DNA from: Pseudoalteromonas shioyasakiensis
Lineage (GTDB): Bacteria; Pseudomonadota; Gammaproteobacteria; Enterobacterales; Alteromonadaceae
Length of the DNA: 55,053 bases
Assembly (NCBI RefSeq): GCF_022398475.1
Contig: NZ_JAKEVM010000012.1
Coordinates: 1 to 55,053, forward strand
Reading direction: 5' to 3'
Of the stretch, positions 8,154 to 17,142 are shown in pieces. The number at the start of each line of letters is the position of its first letter. Position 1 is the first letter of the stretch. A program made the translations under genes and the position numbers. The notes under the pieces are model-generated. The model worked only from the letters and a program-made list of their open reading frames with translations, was not told where the DNA came from and ran no database searches.

Positions 8154-8177
8154 AAAAGGGCCGTAAAGGCCCTTTTT
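8154..8177 (+). terminator. Hairpin with T-run between hvfA and hvfB (terminator or attenuator)
   Basis: Arms AAAAGGGCC and GGCCCTTTT with loop GTAAA are followed by T residues, 17 bases after the precursor stop and 13 bases before the maturase start. Partial termination here would give more precursor than enzyme, as is common in RiPP operons. A strong AGGAGGT follows at 8181-8187 for the downstream gene. Confidence 0.75.
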
Positions 8178-8190
8178 AGTAGGAGGTAGT

Positions 8191-9054
8191 ATGTTAAAAG
8201 AATCAGTAGCTGATTTTGGGCAGGTTGGTTTAGGTTTGCGCCGAGAAATGCTTGATGAAATGCTCATTGATGTTCCAAAACCCATTGAGTTTTTAGAAGT
8301 TGCACCAGAAAATTGGCTCAAGCTAGGCGGGCGTTTTGGAAAGCAATTTAAACAGCTTACCGAACAACATGCCTTTGTATGCCATGGTTTATCGTTATCA
8401 ATTGGCTCACCAGCAGCGCTTGATATTGACTTTGTGCAATCGCTTAAAACTTTCTTTAAAGAGCATAATATTCGTTTATTCAGCGAACACTTAAGCTACT
8501 GCTCGGGCGAAGGGCATATGTACGATTTAATGCCCATTCCGTTTACTGAAGATGCAATTAAACATGTGGCCTCTCGTATTAGGCAAGTACAAGATATTCT
8601 AGAACAGCCAATTGCCATCGAAAATGTCTCTTACTATGGCGCGCCCGGCCAACAAATGACTGAACTTGAGTTCACTAATGCGGTGTTAGAAGAAGCGGAT
8701 TGTAAACTACTGCTCGACGTGAATAACATTTATGTTAATTCGATTAATCATGGTTATGACGCAGAGCAATTCTTAGCGGCGTTACCAACAAAACGTATTG
8801 CCTATGGGCATGTTGCGGGCCACTACACTGAGGCAGAAGATTTACTGGTTGATACCCATGGTGCGCCAGTTATCGATCCTGTTTGGCAATTACTTGAAAA
8901 AGCTTATGAAGTTCATGGGGTATTTCCCACCTTGTTAGAACGAGATTTTAATATTCCGCCGATGAGTGAGTTATTAGCTGAACTGAAAACCATTGAAGCA
9001 CTACAGCAAACAGCCAACAAACAAAACCAAGCAAGGGTGAAACACAGTGCCTAA
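8191..9054 (+). CDS. hvfB: DUF692 / MNIO-type RiPP maturase (HvfB/BufB family)
   Basis: The 287-residue protein is a TIM-barrel enzyme of the multinuclear non-haem iron oxidase family that includes MbnB of methanobactin synthesis. Family blocks are visible: EVAPENWL (36-43), CHGLSLSIGSPAALD (64-78), FSEHLSYC (97-104), YDLMPIPFTE (111-120), IENVSYY (143-149), LLLDVNNIY (173-181), GHVAGH (206-211), VDTHGAP (220-226) and LLERDFNIP (248-256). Likely metal ligands from these blocks are H65, E99/H100, E144, D176, H207, H211, D221, H223 and E250. Known chemistry: oxidative conversion of peptide Cys to oxazolone/thioamide or thiooxazole. The substrate is most likely the EGKCG protein encoded just upstream. 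AGGAGGT is the ribosome site. Confidence 0.93.
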   Translation: MLKESVADFGQVGLGLRREMLDEMLIDVPKPIEFLEVAPENWLKLGGRFGKQFKQLTEQHAFVCHGLSLSIGSPAALDIDFVQSLKTFFKEHNIRLFSEHLSYCSGEGHMYDLMPIPFTEDAIKHVASRIRQVQDILEQPIAIENVSYYGAPGQQMTELEFTNAVLEEADCKLLLDVNNIYVNSINHGYDAEQFLAALPTKRIAYGHVAGHYTEAEDLLVDTHGAPVIDPVWQLLEKAYEVHGVFPTLLERDFNIPPMSELLAELKTIEALQQTANKQNQARVKHSA

Positions 9055-9805
9055 TCATTTTACCCAAGTGCAGCAAGCGTTTATGGCGCATATCCGCGAC
9101 CCTCAGCAACATGCTAAGCCTAGCGATGTTGAAGAGTGCCGTATGGCGATTTATCGCGACTTATTTTTTAATAATGTGGATGGCTTTGTTAGCTCTGCGT
9201 ATCCAGTACTAAAAAGTTTATATTCAGAGCAAGCTTGGCATGGCCTTGTTAGACAGTTTTTTAGCCAGCATGATTGTAAATCACCTTATTTTTTAGATAT
9301 TGCAGGGGAGTTTTTGGCTTTTCTTGCTAATGACTATGAAGTGCAAAGCGATGATCCCGCGTTTATGTTAGAGCTAGCGCACTATGAATGGGTTGAGCTT
9401 GATGTATCGGTTGCTCAAGAGGTGGCAGAAGAAGTGAGCTTATCGGCTCATCAAGTGACAAGCTCTGCATTATTCTTAAGTTCACTTGCGCGTAACTTGA
9501 GTTACAGTTTTCCTGTTCATACCATCAGTACAGATAATCAACCAAGTGAACCGGCAGCACAACCAAGTTACTTTGTGGTTTATCGTGATAGCGATGACGA
9601 AGTACAATTTTTATCGACAAATGCGATGACTGCATTACTTCTTAATATCATAGAATCTCAGCCGGGTGCAGTTTTAAATGATGTATGCCAAGCAGTTGCA
9701 GAGCATGCGCCTCAATTTAGCCAGGAGCAGCTGTATCAGGGAGCGCTCAATACCTTAAGTGCCATGGCAGAGCGCGGCATTGTGGTGACTAATACATTGG
9801 TTTAA
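9047..9805 (+). CDS. hvfC: DUF2063 RiPP maturation partner protein (HvfC/BufC family)
   Basis: The 252-residue protein has the DUF2063 N-terminal domain (about 5-100: ECRMAIYRDLFFNNVDGFVSSAYP, YFLDIAGEF, LELAHYEWVELD) and a C-terminal domain (about 165-250) resembling the NGO1945-type fold. DUF2063 proteins accompany DUF692 maturases and are thought to bind and present the precursor, as MbnC does for MbnB. The start is a GTG at 9047 that overlaps hvfB by 8 bases, with AAGGG upstream, so translation is coupled. No DoxX-type membrane protein gene (HvfX/BufD) follows, which is unusual for such operons. Confidence 0.9.
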   Translation: MPNHFTQVQQAFMAHIRDPQQHAKPSDVEECRMAIYRDLFFNNVDGFVSSAYPVLKSLYSEQAWHGLVRQFFSQHDCKSPYFLDIAGEFLAFLANDYEVQSDDPAFMLELAHYEWVELDVSVAQEVAEEVSLSAHQVTSSALFLSSLARNLSYSFPVHTISTDNQPSEPAAQPSYFVVYRDSDDEVQFLSTNAMTALLLNIIESQPGAVLNDVCQAVAEHAPQFSQEQLYQGALNTLSAMAERGIVVTNTLV

Positions 9806-9890
9806 AAATCGGCTAAAGCTCTTTATTGATGAGGGCAGTTCGACTATTATGTGCGCCTTATTTTGTCGTGCTTAAATAAAGGTAGTAACT

Positions 9891-10013
9891 ATGTCGAATG
9901 ATAAAGACTTTAAAGATCCGTTCAATGCAACTTATTTCATTGCGTTTTTAGCTGTATTCGGTGGCATTGGCTGTCTAAACGCTATTCTTGGTTGGATCAC
10001 TTCTTTATCTTAA
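9891..10013 (+). CDS. 40-residue membrane miniprotein
   Basis: This short open frame starts with ATG after AAAGGTAG. The product has a charged N-terminus (MSNDKDFKDP), one predicted membrane helix (about residues 14-37, rich in Ala, Gly, Ile and Phe) and a single Cys within it. It lies 85 bases after hvfC on the same strand and is followed at 27 bases by a good terminator, so the frame is framed like a real gene. I do not recognise the family. It could be the last gene of the RiPP operon or an independent unit; the 85-base gap leaves room for a promoter. Confidence 0.6.
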   Translation: MSNDKDFKDPFNATYFIAFLAVFGGIGCLNAILGWITSLS

Positions 10014-10039
10014 TCTGCGTAAGCAAATTTAAGACAATA

Positions 10040-10062
10040 GGCTGCATAATGCAGCCTTTTTT
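10040..10062 (+). terminator. Rho-independent terminator after the 40-codon gene
   Basis: Seven-base arms GGCTGCA/TGCAGCC with loop TAA are followed by six T. It ends the transcript carrying the miniprotein gene and possibly the RiPP operon. Confidence 0.88.
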
Positions 10063-10174
10063 ATAGTTGATATTTCTTGTTAAGTGATTAATTTCGAAAC
10101 TTGCTACCGACTTTCTACTAAGGTGGTGTTATACTCTCGAGCTTTGTTAGATAAACTTTTTGAGCAGTATAATT

Positions 10175-10720
10175 ATGACTCAAGCAACTTCAACGCTCAT
10201 CAAACAGAGCATTGCAACGATCGCTGATTACCCAAAGCCGGGCATTATGTTCCGCGACGTAACAACTTTAATGGCTAATGCTGACGCATTTAAAGCAACT
10301 ATCGACAGCTTTATTGCAGCATATAAAGACCAAGGTTTTACAAAAATCATCGGTACTGAATCTCGTGGTTTTATCTTCGGTGCACCACTTTCTTATGCAC
10401 TAGGTATTCCATTCATTCCAGTTCGTAAACCAGGCAAACTTCCTCGCGAAGTGATTTCACAAAGTTACCAATTAGAGTATGGTGAAGATATTCTTGAGCT
10501 TCATACAGACGCAATTGTCCCTGGCGATAAAGTGTTACTGGTAGATGACTTACTGGCGACAGGTGGCACAATCGAAGCAACTGCAAAATTAGTTGCTAAA
10601 CTAGGCGGTAACGCAACTGATGCCGCATTTGTTGTTTCTTTACCAGAGCTGGGTGGTGAGCAACGAGTTGCTGATATGGGCATCAAAATCTTAAAGTTGG
10701 TTGAATTCGAAGGCGAATAA
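10175..10720 (+). CDS. apt: Adenine phosphoribosyltransferase
   Basis: The enzyme converts adenine and PRPP to AMP and pyrophosphate in purine salvage. The ATG at 10175 gives 181 residues starting [11 protein letters not shown], close to E. coli Apt; an in-frame TTG at 10160 would add five residues and is less likely. [11 protein letters not shown] near the N-terminus, [12 protein letters not shown] and the PRPP-binding loop [13 protein letters not shown] are all present. Only three bases separate its stop from the dnaX start, and apt-dnaX-ybaB-recR is a well-known gene order in gammaproteobacteria. Confidence 0.96.
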   Translation: MTQATSTLIKQSIATIADYPKPGIMFRDVTTLMANADAFKATIDSFIAAYKDQGFTKIIGTESRGFIFGAPLSYALGIPFIPVRKPGKLPREVISQSYQLEYGEDILELHTDAIVPGDKVLLVDDLLATGGTIEATAKLVAKLGGNATDAAFVVSLPELGGEQRVADMGIKILKLVEFEGE

Positions 10721-10723
10721 TTA

Positions 10724-13162
10724 ATGAGTTATCAGGTTCTGGCAAGGAAATGGCGACCACAAACCTTTCATGAGTTAGTGGGGCAGTCTCATGTTAAACA
10801 GGCATTAGTCAATGCATTAACACAAAATAGACTCCATCATGCTTATCTCTTTACTGGAACCCGTGGGGTGGGTAAAACAACCATAGCACGTATATTCGCA
10901 AAAAGTCTCAACTGCGATAAGGGTATCTCTGCTGAGCCATGCGGCCAATGTTCAAGTTGTACTGACATTGAAGCAGGCCGTTATATCGATTTGTTAGAAA
11001 TCGATGCGGCATCACGTACCAAAGTAGAAGATACCCGCGAAATCCTTGATAACGTTCAATACGCACCAACACGTGGTCGTTACAAGGTATACCTAATCGA
11101 TGAAGTTCACATGCTGTCAAAGCACAGTTTCAATGCATTACTAAAAACATTGGAAGAGCCGCCAGAGCATGTGAAGTTTTTATTAGCGACAACCGATCCG
11201 CAGAAACTGCCAGTGACGATTTTATCGCGTTGCTTACAGTTTAATTTAAATGCTTTGTCGCAATCAGAAATTCATGATCAGCTTGCCCATGTTCTTAATC
11301 AAGAGCAGCTAAGTTTTGATGATAAATCATTGTCTATTTTAGCTAAGGCAGCCGATGGTAGTATGCGTGATGCACTGAGTCTTACAGACCAAGCAATTGC
11401 GCAAACCAATGGCAATATTAATCATCAGGCTGTGCAAACTATGCTTGGCTTGATGGATACTCAATATAGCCAAACCATGTTAGCAGCGTTATTGTGCCAA
11501 GATGGCGATGCATTACTTCAAGAAGTAAAAGCGGTCGTTAGCCGAAACCCTAACTTTGTAGCTTTGCTCGACGATTTAATTGCCCTGACGCATCTTATTC
11601 AGCTTGTGCAACTTGTGCCTAGTGCAGCGGCACTTGATGATACTAACCGAGATTTTATTGAGCAGGTGGCACAAACCACTGATGCACAGCAGATGCAGGT
11701 TTACTACCAATTGCTATTAAATGGTAAAAAAGATTTGCAATGGGCACCCGATGCTAAACTTGGCTTTGAAATGATCATGTTGCGACTGCTTGCATTCCAA
11801 CCTACGCAATTTGCACAAAGCCAAACACCAACGAATACCCAGCAACAGGTTAAGCCAAGTGGTGCCGGTGCACTGCGTGATATTTTGAAAAAATCTACGG
11901 CGCAACGTGAACAAGCCGCTTCAGAGCAAGCACCAGTTGCACATAGCTCTGCACAGACAACTGCTGTTCCTTCAGAGCCTCAGCCAACACAAGCTGAGCC
12001 TATTCAAGCAGCCAAGGCAGAAACGGTACATAGCCATGAGCCTGCCCAGCAAGTTGAAGCAACAGCAGAAGAGCAGCCTGATGTTGGTCAACAGCCTCAG
12101 CAATCAGTTGAAACTGCAATGGCCGCTGAAGTTCAACCAGCGCCTCAACACCAAGAGCAAAGCCACTCAGAGCAAGTGCCTGCAGCTGAGTACTCATCAC
12201 CAGAGTATTCTTCGCAAGATTATATGGACGATCATGATGCGCAAATGGACCCATCACTTGCTGCGCAATACGATGATGTGATGAATAGCGCCTATGATCA
12301 GGGCTTTACTGCCAATGAAGCATCTGCGCCTCAGCAACAGCAAACTGCACCTGCACAATTACAACAGCAGCAAAGTCAGGCGCAGTCGGCCATTGCTCGT
12401 ATTTTACAAGACCGCAATATTTCAGGTGCCGGACGTTTAAGTGGTGCACCAACGCAAACTCATGCTAAAGCAGAACCACAGCCTGAAGCAAAGCCCAAAG
12501 CAGAGCCGCCAGCGCAACAAAGCACAGCCACGACCAATATTCAGTCTCAGCAGCAAGCAATGGCTGCTGAAGTAAAAAAGCCCATCCCCCAGCAAACGGG
12601 AGAGAGCAGTAGTAAAGTAAAAAAAGTCGACTTTCGAGAAAAGCATCAAACAATCACCGAAAACTTAGCGCCAGAGTTACTTGAGCAGATCAATCCACAA
12701 AAAGCGCCAGAGCCAGTAGTTGAAGAAGCCAGTATTCCGATACCTGATGATTTTGAAAGCCCGATCAGCAGTATTAAATTTGCACACGAACAAGACGAAT
12801 GGGCGTATTTAATTAAACGCATGGGACTGGGTGGTCGCATGCGCCAATTTGCGCTGCATTCAATCTTTACCAAGCAGAATAATCAGCTACACATTGAAGT
12901 TGATTCATCACAGCGCCATTTAGATAGCGCAGTGCTTAGACAAAAGCTCAATGCCGCATTAAGTGAAATTTACGGCCATAATGTTGAGCTTAGTATCGAG
13001 TTTGCTGATGGCGTAATTGATTCACCGTATTTAATTCAACAAAAAATTGATGCGGGACGTCATCAACAAGCGATTGATGTAATAAATAGCGATGAAAATA
13101 TAGTGCAATTTCAACAGTTATTTAGCGCTATAATCGATGAAAACAGTATTCAGGCATTGTAA
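10724..13162 (+). CDS. dnaX: DNA polymerase III subunits tau/gamma
   Basis: This is the clamp-loader ATPase. Walker A GTRGVGKTT is at about 45-53, the zinc-binding cysteines are C64, C73, C76 and C79, and the LIDEVHMLS box and arginine-finger motif LSRCLQF follow. Domains I-III end near residue 370. A long low-complexity linker (about 375-640) rich in Gln, Ala, Pro and Glu follows, then the C-terminal domain (about 690-812) that in tau binds the polymerase alpha subunit. At 812 residues it is much longer than E. coli tau (643), all of it due to the linker. In-frame slippery heptamers at 12574-12580 and 12619-12625 could produce a gamma-like short product. Neighbours apt, ybaB and recR confirm identity. 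Confidence 0.96.
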   Translation: MSYQVLARKWRPQTFHELVGQSHVKQALVNALTQNRLHHAYLFTGTRGVGKTTIARIFAKSLNCDKGISAEPCGQCSSCTDIEAGRYIDLLEIDAASRTKVEDTREILDNVQYAPTRGRYKVYLIDEVHMLSKHSFNALLKTLEEPPEHVKFLLATTDPQKLPVTILSRCLQFNLNALSQSEIHDQLAHVLNQEQLSFDDKSLSILAKAADGSMRDALSLTDQAIAQTNGNINHQAVQTMLGLMDTQYSQTMLAALLCQDGDALLQEVKAVVSRNPNFVALLDDLIALTHLIQLVQLVPSAAALDDTNRDFIEQVAQTTDAQQMQVYYQLLLNGKKDLQWAPDAKLGFEMIMLRLLAFQPTQFAQSQTPTNTQQQVKPSGAGALRDILKKSTAQREQAASEQAPVAHSSAQTTAVPSEPQPTQAEPIQAAKAETVHSHEPAQQVEATAEEQPDVGQQPQQSVETAMAAEVQPAPQHQEQSHSEQVPAAEYSSPEYSSQDYMDDHDAQMDPSLAAQYDDVMNSAYDQGFTANEASAPQQQQTAPAQLQQQQSQAQSAIARILQDRNISGAGRLSGAPTQTHAKAEPQPEAKPKAEPPAQQSTATTNIQSQQQAMAAEVKKPIPQQTGESSSKVKKVDFREKHQTITENLAPELLEQINPQKAPEPVVEEASIPIPDDFESPISSIKFAHEQDEWAYLIKRMGLGGRMRQFALHSIFTKQNNQLHIEVDSSQRHLDSAVLRQKLNAALSEIYGHNVELSIEFADGVIDSPYLIQQKIDAGRHQQAIDVINSDENIVQFQQLFSAIIDENSIQAL
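12574..12612 (+). promoter_or_regulatory. Candidate programmed -1 frameshift site in dnaX
   Basis: The heptamer A AAA AAG lies in the correct zero-frame phase (codons 618-619, Lys-Lys), identical to the E. coli dnaX slippery sequence. A -1 shift would add about ten residues and stop at TAG 12610-12612, giving a product of about 629 residues lacking the C-terminal alpha-binding domain. A second in-phase run, A AAA AAA, is at 12619-12625. Only a weak downstream hairpin (TCCC/GGGA) and no clear upstream Shine-Dalgarno-like stimulator are seen. Confidence 0.45.
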
Positions 13163-13221
13163 TTAGTTACAATAGCCCTTATCTTCATGCCAATTAAAGT
13201 AGTTTAGAAAGAGAGACAGTT

Positions 13222-13548
13222 ATGTTTAAAGGTGGAATGGGTAACATGATGAAGCAAGCGCAGCAAATGCAAGAGCGCATGCAAAAAGCCCAAGAAGAAA
13301 TCGCAAACCTTGAAGTTGTAGGTGAAGCAGGTGCAGGCCTAGTTAAAGTAACTATGCTTGGTAACCACAATGTTCGTCGTGTTGAATTAGATGACAGCCT
13401 AATGGAAGACGACAAAGACATGATCGAAGATTTATTAGCGGCAGCGTGTAATGATGCTGTTCGTCGTGTTGCTGAAGAAACTCAAGAGCGCATGAGCAAA
13501 GTAACTGGCGGTATGCAATTACCACCAGGTATGAAAATGCCATTCTAA
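13222..13548 (+). CDS. ybaB: YbaB/EbfC nucleoid-associated protein
   Basis: The 108-residue protein has the family features: Gly/Met-rich start [20 protein letters not shown], a central [18 protein letters not shown] segment and a helical end with a Pro/Met-rich tail (LPPGMKMPF). YbaB dimers bind DNA with low specificity and compact it; the gene sits between dnaX and recR in most bacteria, as here. A GAGAGA ribosome site precedes the ATG. The next gene starts 10 bases after its stop. Confidence 0.96.
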   Translation: MFKGGMGNMMKQAQQMQERMQKAQEEIANLEVVGEAGAGLVKVTMLGNHNVRRVELDDSLMEDDKDMIEDLLAAACNDAVRRVAEETQERMSKVTGGMQLPPGMKMPF

Positions 13549-13558
13549 GTGATTTTGT

Positions 13559-14167
13559 ATGCAACTATCTCCTAGTTTAACACAGCTAATTGAAGCGCTA
13601 CGATGCCAGCCGGGCATAGGTCCTAAGTCGGCACAGCGCATTGCTTTTCATTTGCTTGAGCGTGACCGTCAGGGTGGTAAACAGCTTGGTCATGCATTAA
13701 CCAAAGCAATGGATGAAGTAGGGCACTGTCAATCTTGTCGTACTTTTACAGAGCAAGCTGTATGCGATATTTGTTCAAGTGTTAAACGCCAAGATAGTGG
13801 TTTATTGTGTGTGGTCGAATCACCAACCGATGTACTCGCTATTGAGCAAACTGGTCAATACCAAGGTCTTTACTTTGTTTTAATGGGTCACTTGTCGCCA
13901 ATTGATGGCATAGGACCAAAAGAAATTGGCCTTGATATTCTTGAAAGCAAGTTGCAACAAGGCGGCATTAATGAGGTGATCCTCGCGACCAATCCAAGTG
14001 TTGAAGGTGAAACCACAGCCCACTACATTGCTGAGCTTTGTCATAAGTATCAGGTAGGTGCATCTCGTATTGCTCACGGTGTCCCTGTTGGTGGTGAGCT
14101 CGACTTACTCGATGGTATGACATTGATGCACGCATTTAGCGGACGACGCGCCGTAAACCAAAACTAA
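13559..14167 (+). CDS. recR: Recombination mediator RecR
   Basis: The 202-residue protein has the helix-hairpin-helix region [19 protein letters not shown] near the N-terminus, a C4 zinc finger ([16 protein letters not shown]), a TOPRIM domain ([18 protein letters not shown]) and a C-terminal Walker-B-like region ([18 protein letters not shown]). RecR works with RecO to load RecA on gapped DNA. It is the last gene of the apt-dnaX-ybaB-recR run and is followed by a strong terminator. Confidence 0.97.
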   Translation: MQLSPSLTQLIEALRCQPGIGPKSAQRIAFHLLERDRQGGKQLGHALTKAMDEVGHCQSCRTFTEQAVCDICSSVKRQDSGLLCVVESPTDVLAIEQTGQYQGLYFVLMGHLSPIDGIGPKEIGLDILESKLQQGGINEVILATNPSVEGETTAHYIAELCHKYQVGASRIAHGVPVGGELDLLDGMTLMHAFSGRRAVNQN

Positions 14168-14183
14168 TACCGAAAATGGTATC

Positions 14184-14210
14184 AAAAGCCTGCTTTAAGC
14201 AGGCTTTTTT
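14184..14210 (+). terminator. Rho-independent terminator after recR
   Basis: The hairpin has arms AGCCTGCTT and AAGCAGGCT, preceded by AAA and followed by six T in total. It isolates htpG from the upstream operon. Confidence 0.92.
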
Positions 14211-14251
14211 GTGTATAGCCCCCCAATTTAGCCGTAAATTTAATTTTTTGC

Positions 14252-14279
14252 CTTGAAGTTCAAAAAGCCTGCCCCATAT
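14252..14279 (+). promoter_or_regulatory. Sigma-32 (heat shock) promoter of htpG
   Basis: The -35 element is CTTGAAG (14252-14258) and the -10 element CCCCATAT (14272-14279), with a 13-base spacer. This matches the RpoH consensus CTTGAAA/CCCCATNT almost fully. It lies about 50 bases before the htpG start. Confidence 0.88.
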
Positions 14280-14328
14280 AAAGAGTCATAGTGCAGATTA
14301 GACACTTTGTTAATTGGAGATTTACACA

Positions 14329-16242
14329 ATGACTGCAGCACAAAAAGAAACATTAGGCTTTCAAACAGAAGTCAAACAATTATTAAACCTGATGATTCAT
14401 TCTCTTTACTCTAATAAAGAGATTTTCCTACGTGAGCTTGTATCAAACGCGTCAGATGCGGCAGATAAATTACGTTTCCTTGCGCTTTCTAATGGCGATT
14501 TATACGAAAACGATGCGGAACTAAAAGTACGTATCAGTGCCGATAAAGAAGCAAACACGGTCACCATTACTGATAATGGTATTGGTATGAGCCGTGAAGA
14601 TGTGATCAATTCACTAGGTACAATTGCAAAATCAGGCACCGCAGAATTTTTCCAAAACCTAACTGGTGACCAAAGCAAAGATTCACAATTGATTGGTCAA
14701 TTTGGTGTTGGTTTTTACTCAGCGTTTATCGTTGCTGACAAAGTAACAGTACGTACGCGTAAAGCAGGTGAAAGCCAAGGTATTGAATGGCAATCTGCAG
14801 GTGAAGGTGAGTACACATTACAAGAGATTGATAAACCATCACGTGGTACCGAAATCATTCTTCACCTTCGTGAAGACGAAACAGAGTTTGCTGATGAGTT
14901 CCGTCTACGTAGCATCGTAACTAAATATTCAGACCATATTTCTATTCCAGTAGAAATGTATAAAGCAGAAGTACCTGAATCTGAAGGTCCTGACGGCGAG
15001 AAAATTCCAGCACAGCCGGGCGAGTGGGAAGGTATTAACCGCGCAACAGCACTATGGACTCGTGATAAGTCAGAAGTAACAGACGAAGAGTACAAAGAGT
15101 TTTATAAGCACATCGGTCATGATTGGGAAGAGCCACTAAGCTGGGCACATAACAAGGTTGAAGGTAAAACAGAATACACGAGCTTGTTATACATCCCGAA
15201 AAAAGCACCTTTCGATTTATGGAACCGTGAGCGTCAATCTGGTTTAAAACTGTATGTACAACGCGTTTTCATTATGGATGACGCTGAGCAGTTCATGCCA
15301 AGCTATTTACGTTTTGTGAAAGGTTTACTTGATTCAAACGACTTACCACTTAACGTGTCACGTGAAATTTTACAAGACAACAAAGTAACGCAAGCAATCC
15401 GTAAAGGTTGTACATCGCGCGTACTTAAAATGCTTGAGCGTATGGCGAAAAACCGCGAAGAAGATTACCAATCTTTCTGGAATGAGTTTGGTCAGGTGTT
15501 AAAAGAAGGCCCAGCTGAAGATGCGGCTAACAAAGAAGCTATTGCTAAGCTATTGCGTTTCTCTTCTACACATACTGATGAAAGCACACAAAATGTATCG
15601 CTTGAGCAATATATTGAGCGTATGAAGCCAGAGCAAGACAAAATCTACTATGTAGTTGCTGATTCATTCGCTGCAGCGAAGAACTCACCACATTTAGAGA
15701 TCTTCCGTAAGAAGGGCATCGAAGTATTGCTTCTAAGCGACCGTGTTGATGAGTGGATGATGAGCTACTTAACAGAGTTCAACGAAAAATCATTCCAGTC
15801 AATTACCCGTGGTGACTTAGATTTAGGCAACATGGATGACGAAGAAACGAAAAAAGCGCAAGAAGAGTCAGAAAAAGAAGTTGCTGGCCTAGTCGAGCGT
15901 ATTAAAACAGCACTAGGTGATAACGTTAAAGACGTACGCTTTACGCACCGTCTAACTGACTCGCCTGCATGTGTTGTTGCTGATGAGCACGATATGAGCT
16001 CGCAAATGCAAAAGTTAATGGAATCAGTTGGTCAAACAGTGCCTGAGCAAAAGCCAATTTTTGAGCTTAACCCAGAGCATCAGCTTGTTAAACACCTAAA
16101 TGTTGAACAAGACGAAGACAAGTTTGCTCAGTGGTCACAAGTACTTTTAGATCAAGCATTACTGGCTGAGCGCGGTACTTTAAAAGACCCTGCAGGCTTT
16201 GTAACTCGTTTGAACAAACTTATGCTAGATTTAAGCAAATAA
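14329..16242 (+). CDS. htpG: Molecular chaperone HtpG (bacterial Hsp90)
   Basis: The 637-residue chaperone has the GHKL ATPase domain at its N-terminus ([32 protein letters not shown]), the middle domain ([18 protein letters not shown]) and the C-terminal dimerisation domain. The start is the ATG at 14329 behind TGGAGA; an in-frame TTG at 14314 overlaps that ribosome site and is rejected. Length is close to E. coli HtpG (624). The upstream sigma-32 promoter indicates heat induction. Confidence 0.97.
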   Translation: MTAAQKETLGFQTEVKQLLNLMIHSLYSNKEIFLRELVSNASDAADKLRFLALSNGDLYENDAELKVRISADKEANTVTITDNGIGMSREDVINSLGTIAKSGTAEFFQNLTGDQSKDSQLIGQFGVGFYSAFIVADKVTVRTRKAGESQGIEWQSAGEGEYTLQEIDKPSRGTEIILHLREDETEFADEFRLRSIVTKYSDHISIPVEMYKAEVPESEGPDGEKIPAQPGEWEGINRATALWTRDKSEVTDEEYKEFYKHIGHDWEEPLSWAHNKVEGKTEYTSLLYIPKKAPFDLWNRERQSGLKLYVQRVFIMDDAEQFMPSYLRFVKGLLDSNDLPLNVSREILQDNKVTQAIRKGCTSRVLKMLERMAKNREEDYQSFWNEFGQVLKEGPAEDAANKEAIAKLLRFSSTHTDESTQNVSLEQYIERMKPEQDKIYYVVADSFAAAKNSPHLEIFRKKGIEVLLLSDRVDEWMMSYLTEFNEKSFQSITRGDLDLGNMDDEETKKAQEESEKEVAGLVERIKTALGDNVKDVRFTHRLTDSPACVVADEHDMSSQMQKLMESVGQTVPEQKPIFELNPEHQLVKHLNVEQDEDKFAQWSQVLLDQALLAERGTLKDPAGFVTRLNKLMLDLSK

Positions 16243-16264
16243 GCGTTTTAGCTGAATGAGTTGG

Positions 16265-16289
16265 AAAAGGGAGCAAGGCTCCCTTTTTT
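16265..16289 (+). terminator. Rho-independent terminator after htpG
   Basis: Arms AAAAGGGAGC and GCTCCCTTTT with loop AAG are followed by more T, 22 bases after the htpG stop. Confidence 0.92.
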
Positions 16290-16400
16290 ATTGCCGCTAA
16301 TATAGGCAATTGGTATAAGTTACTTGAGGTATAGCCTTAGTTGTGGAAGAATTCAGGCTCTAAAAACAAAACTCCACTGATCGACCATTTTTAAGATTAG

Positions 16401-17066
<666 letters not shown>

Positions 17067-17084
17067 TAGCCTAATTGTTGACAT

Positions 17085-17111
17085 AAAAAACCGCCGTTGG
17101 GCGGTTTTTTT
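17085..17111 (+). terminator. Rho-independent terminator after adk (bidirectional form)
   Basis: Arms AAAAAACCGCC and GGCGGTTTTTT with loop GTTG. A-rich and T-rich flanks on both sides mean it can also stop transcription from the convergent peroxiredoxin gene. Confidence 0.92.
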
Positions 17112-17142
17112 GTGTCTGTCTCACTGCAAGTTAAATTGCGCT

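Noticed and set aside
11887..11893. G AAA AAA in dnaX as the main frameshift site
   Set aside because: It is not a full X XXY YYZ heptamer because the first base differs. It is kept only as a secondary possibility in the dnaX finding.
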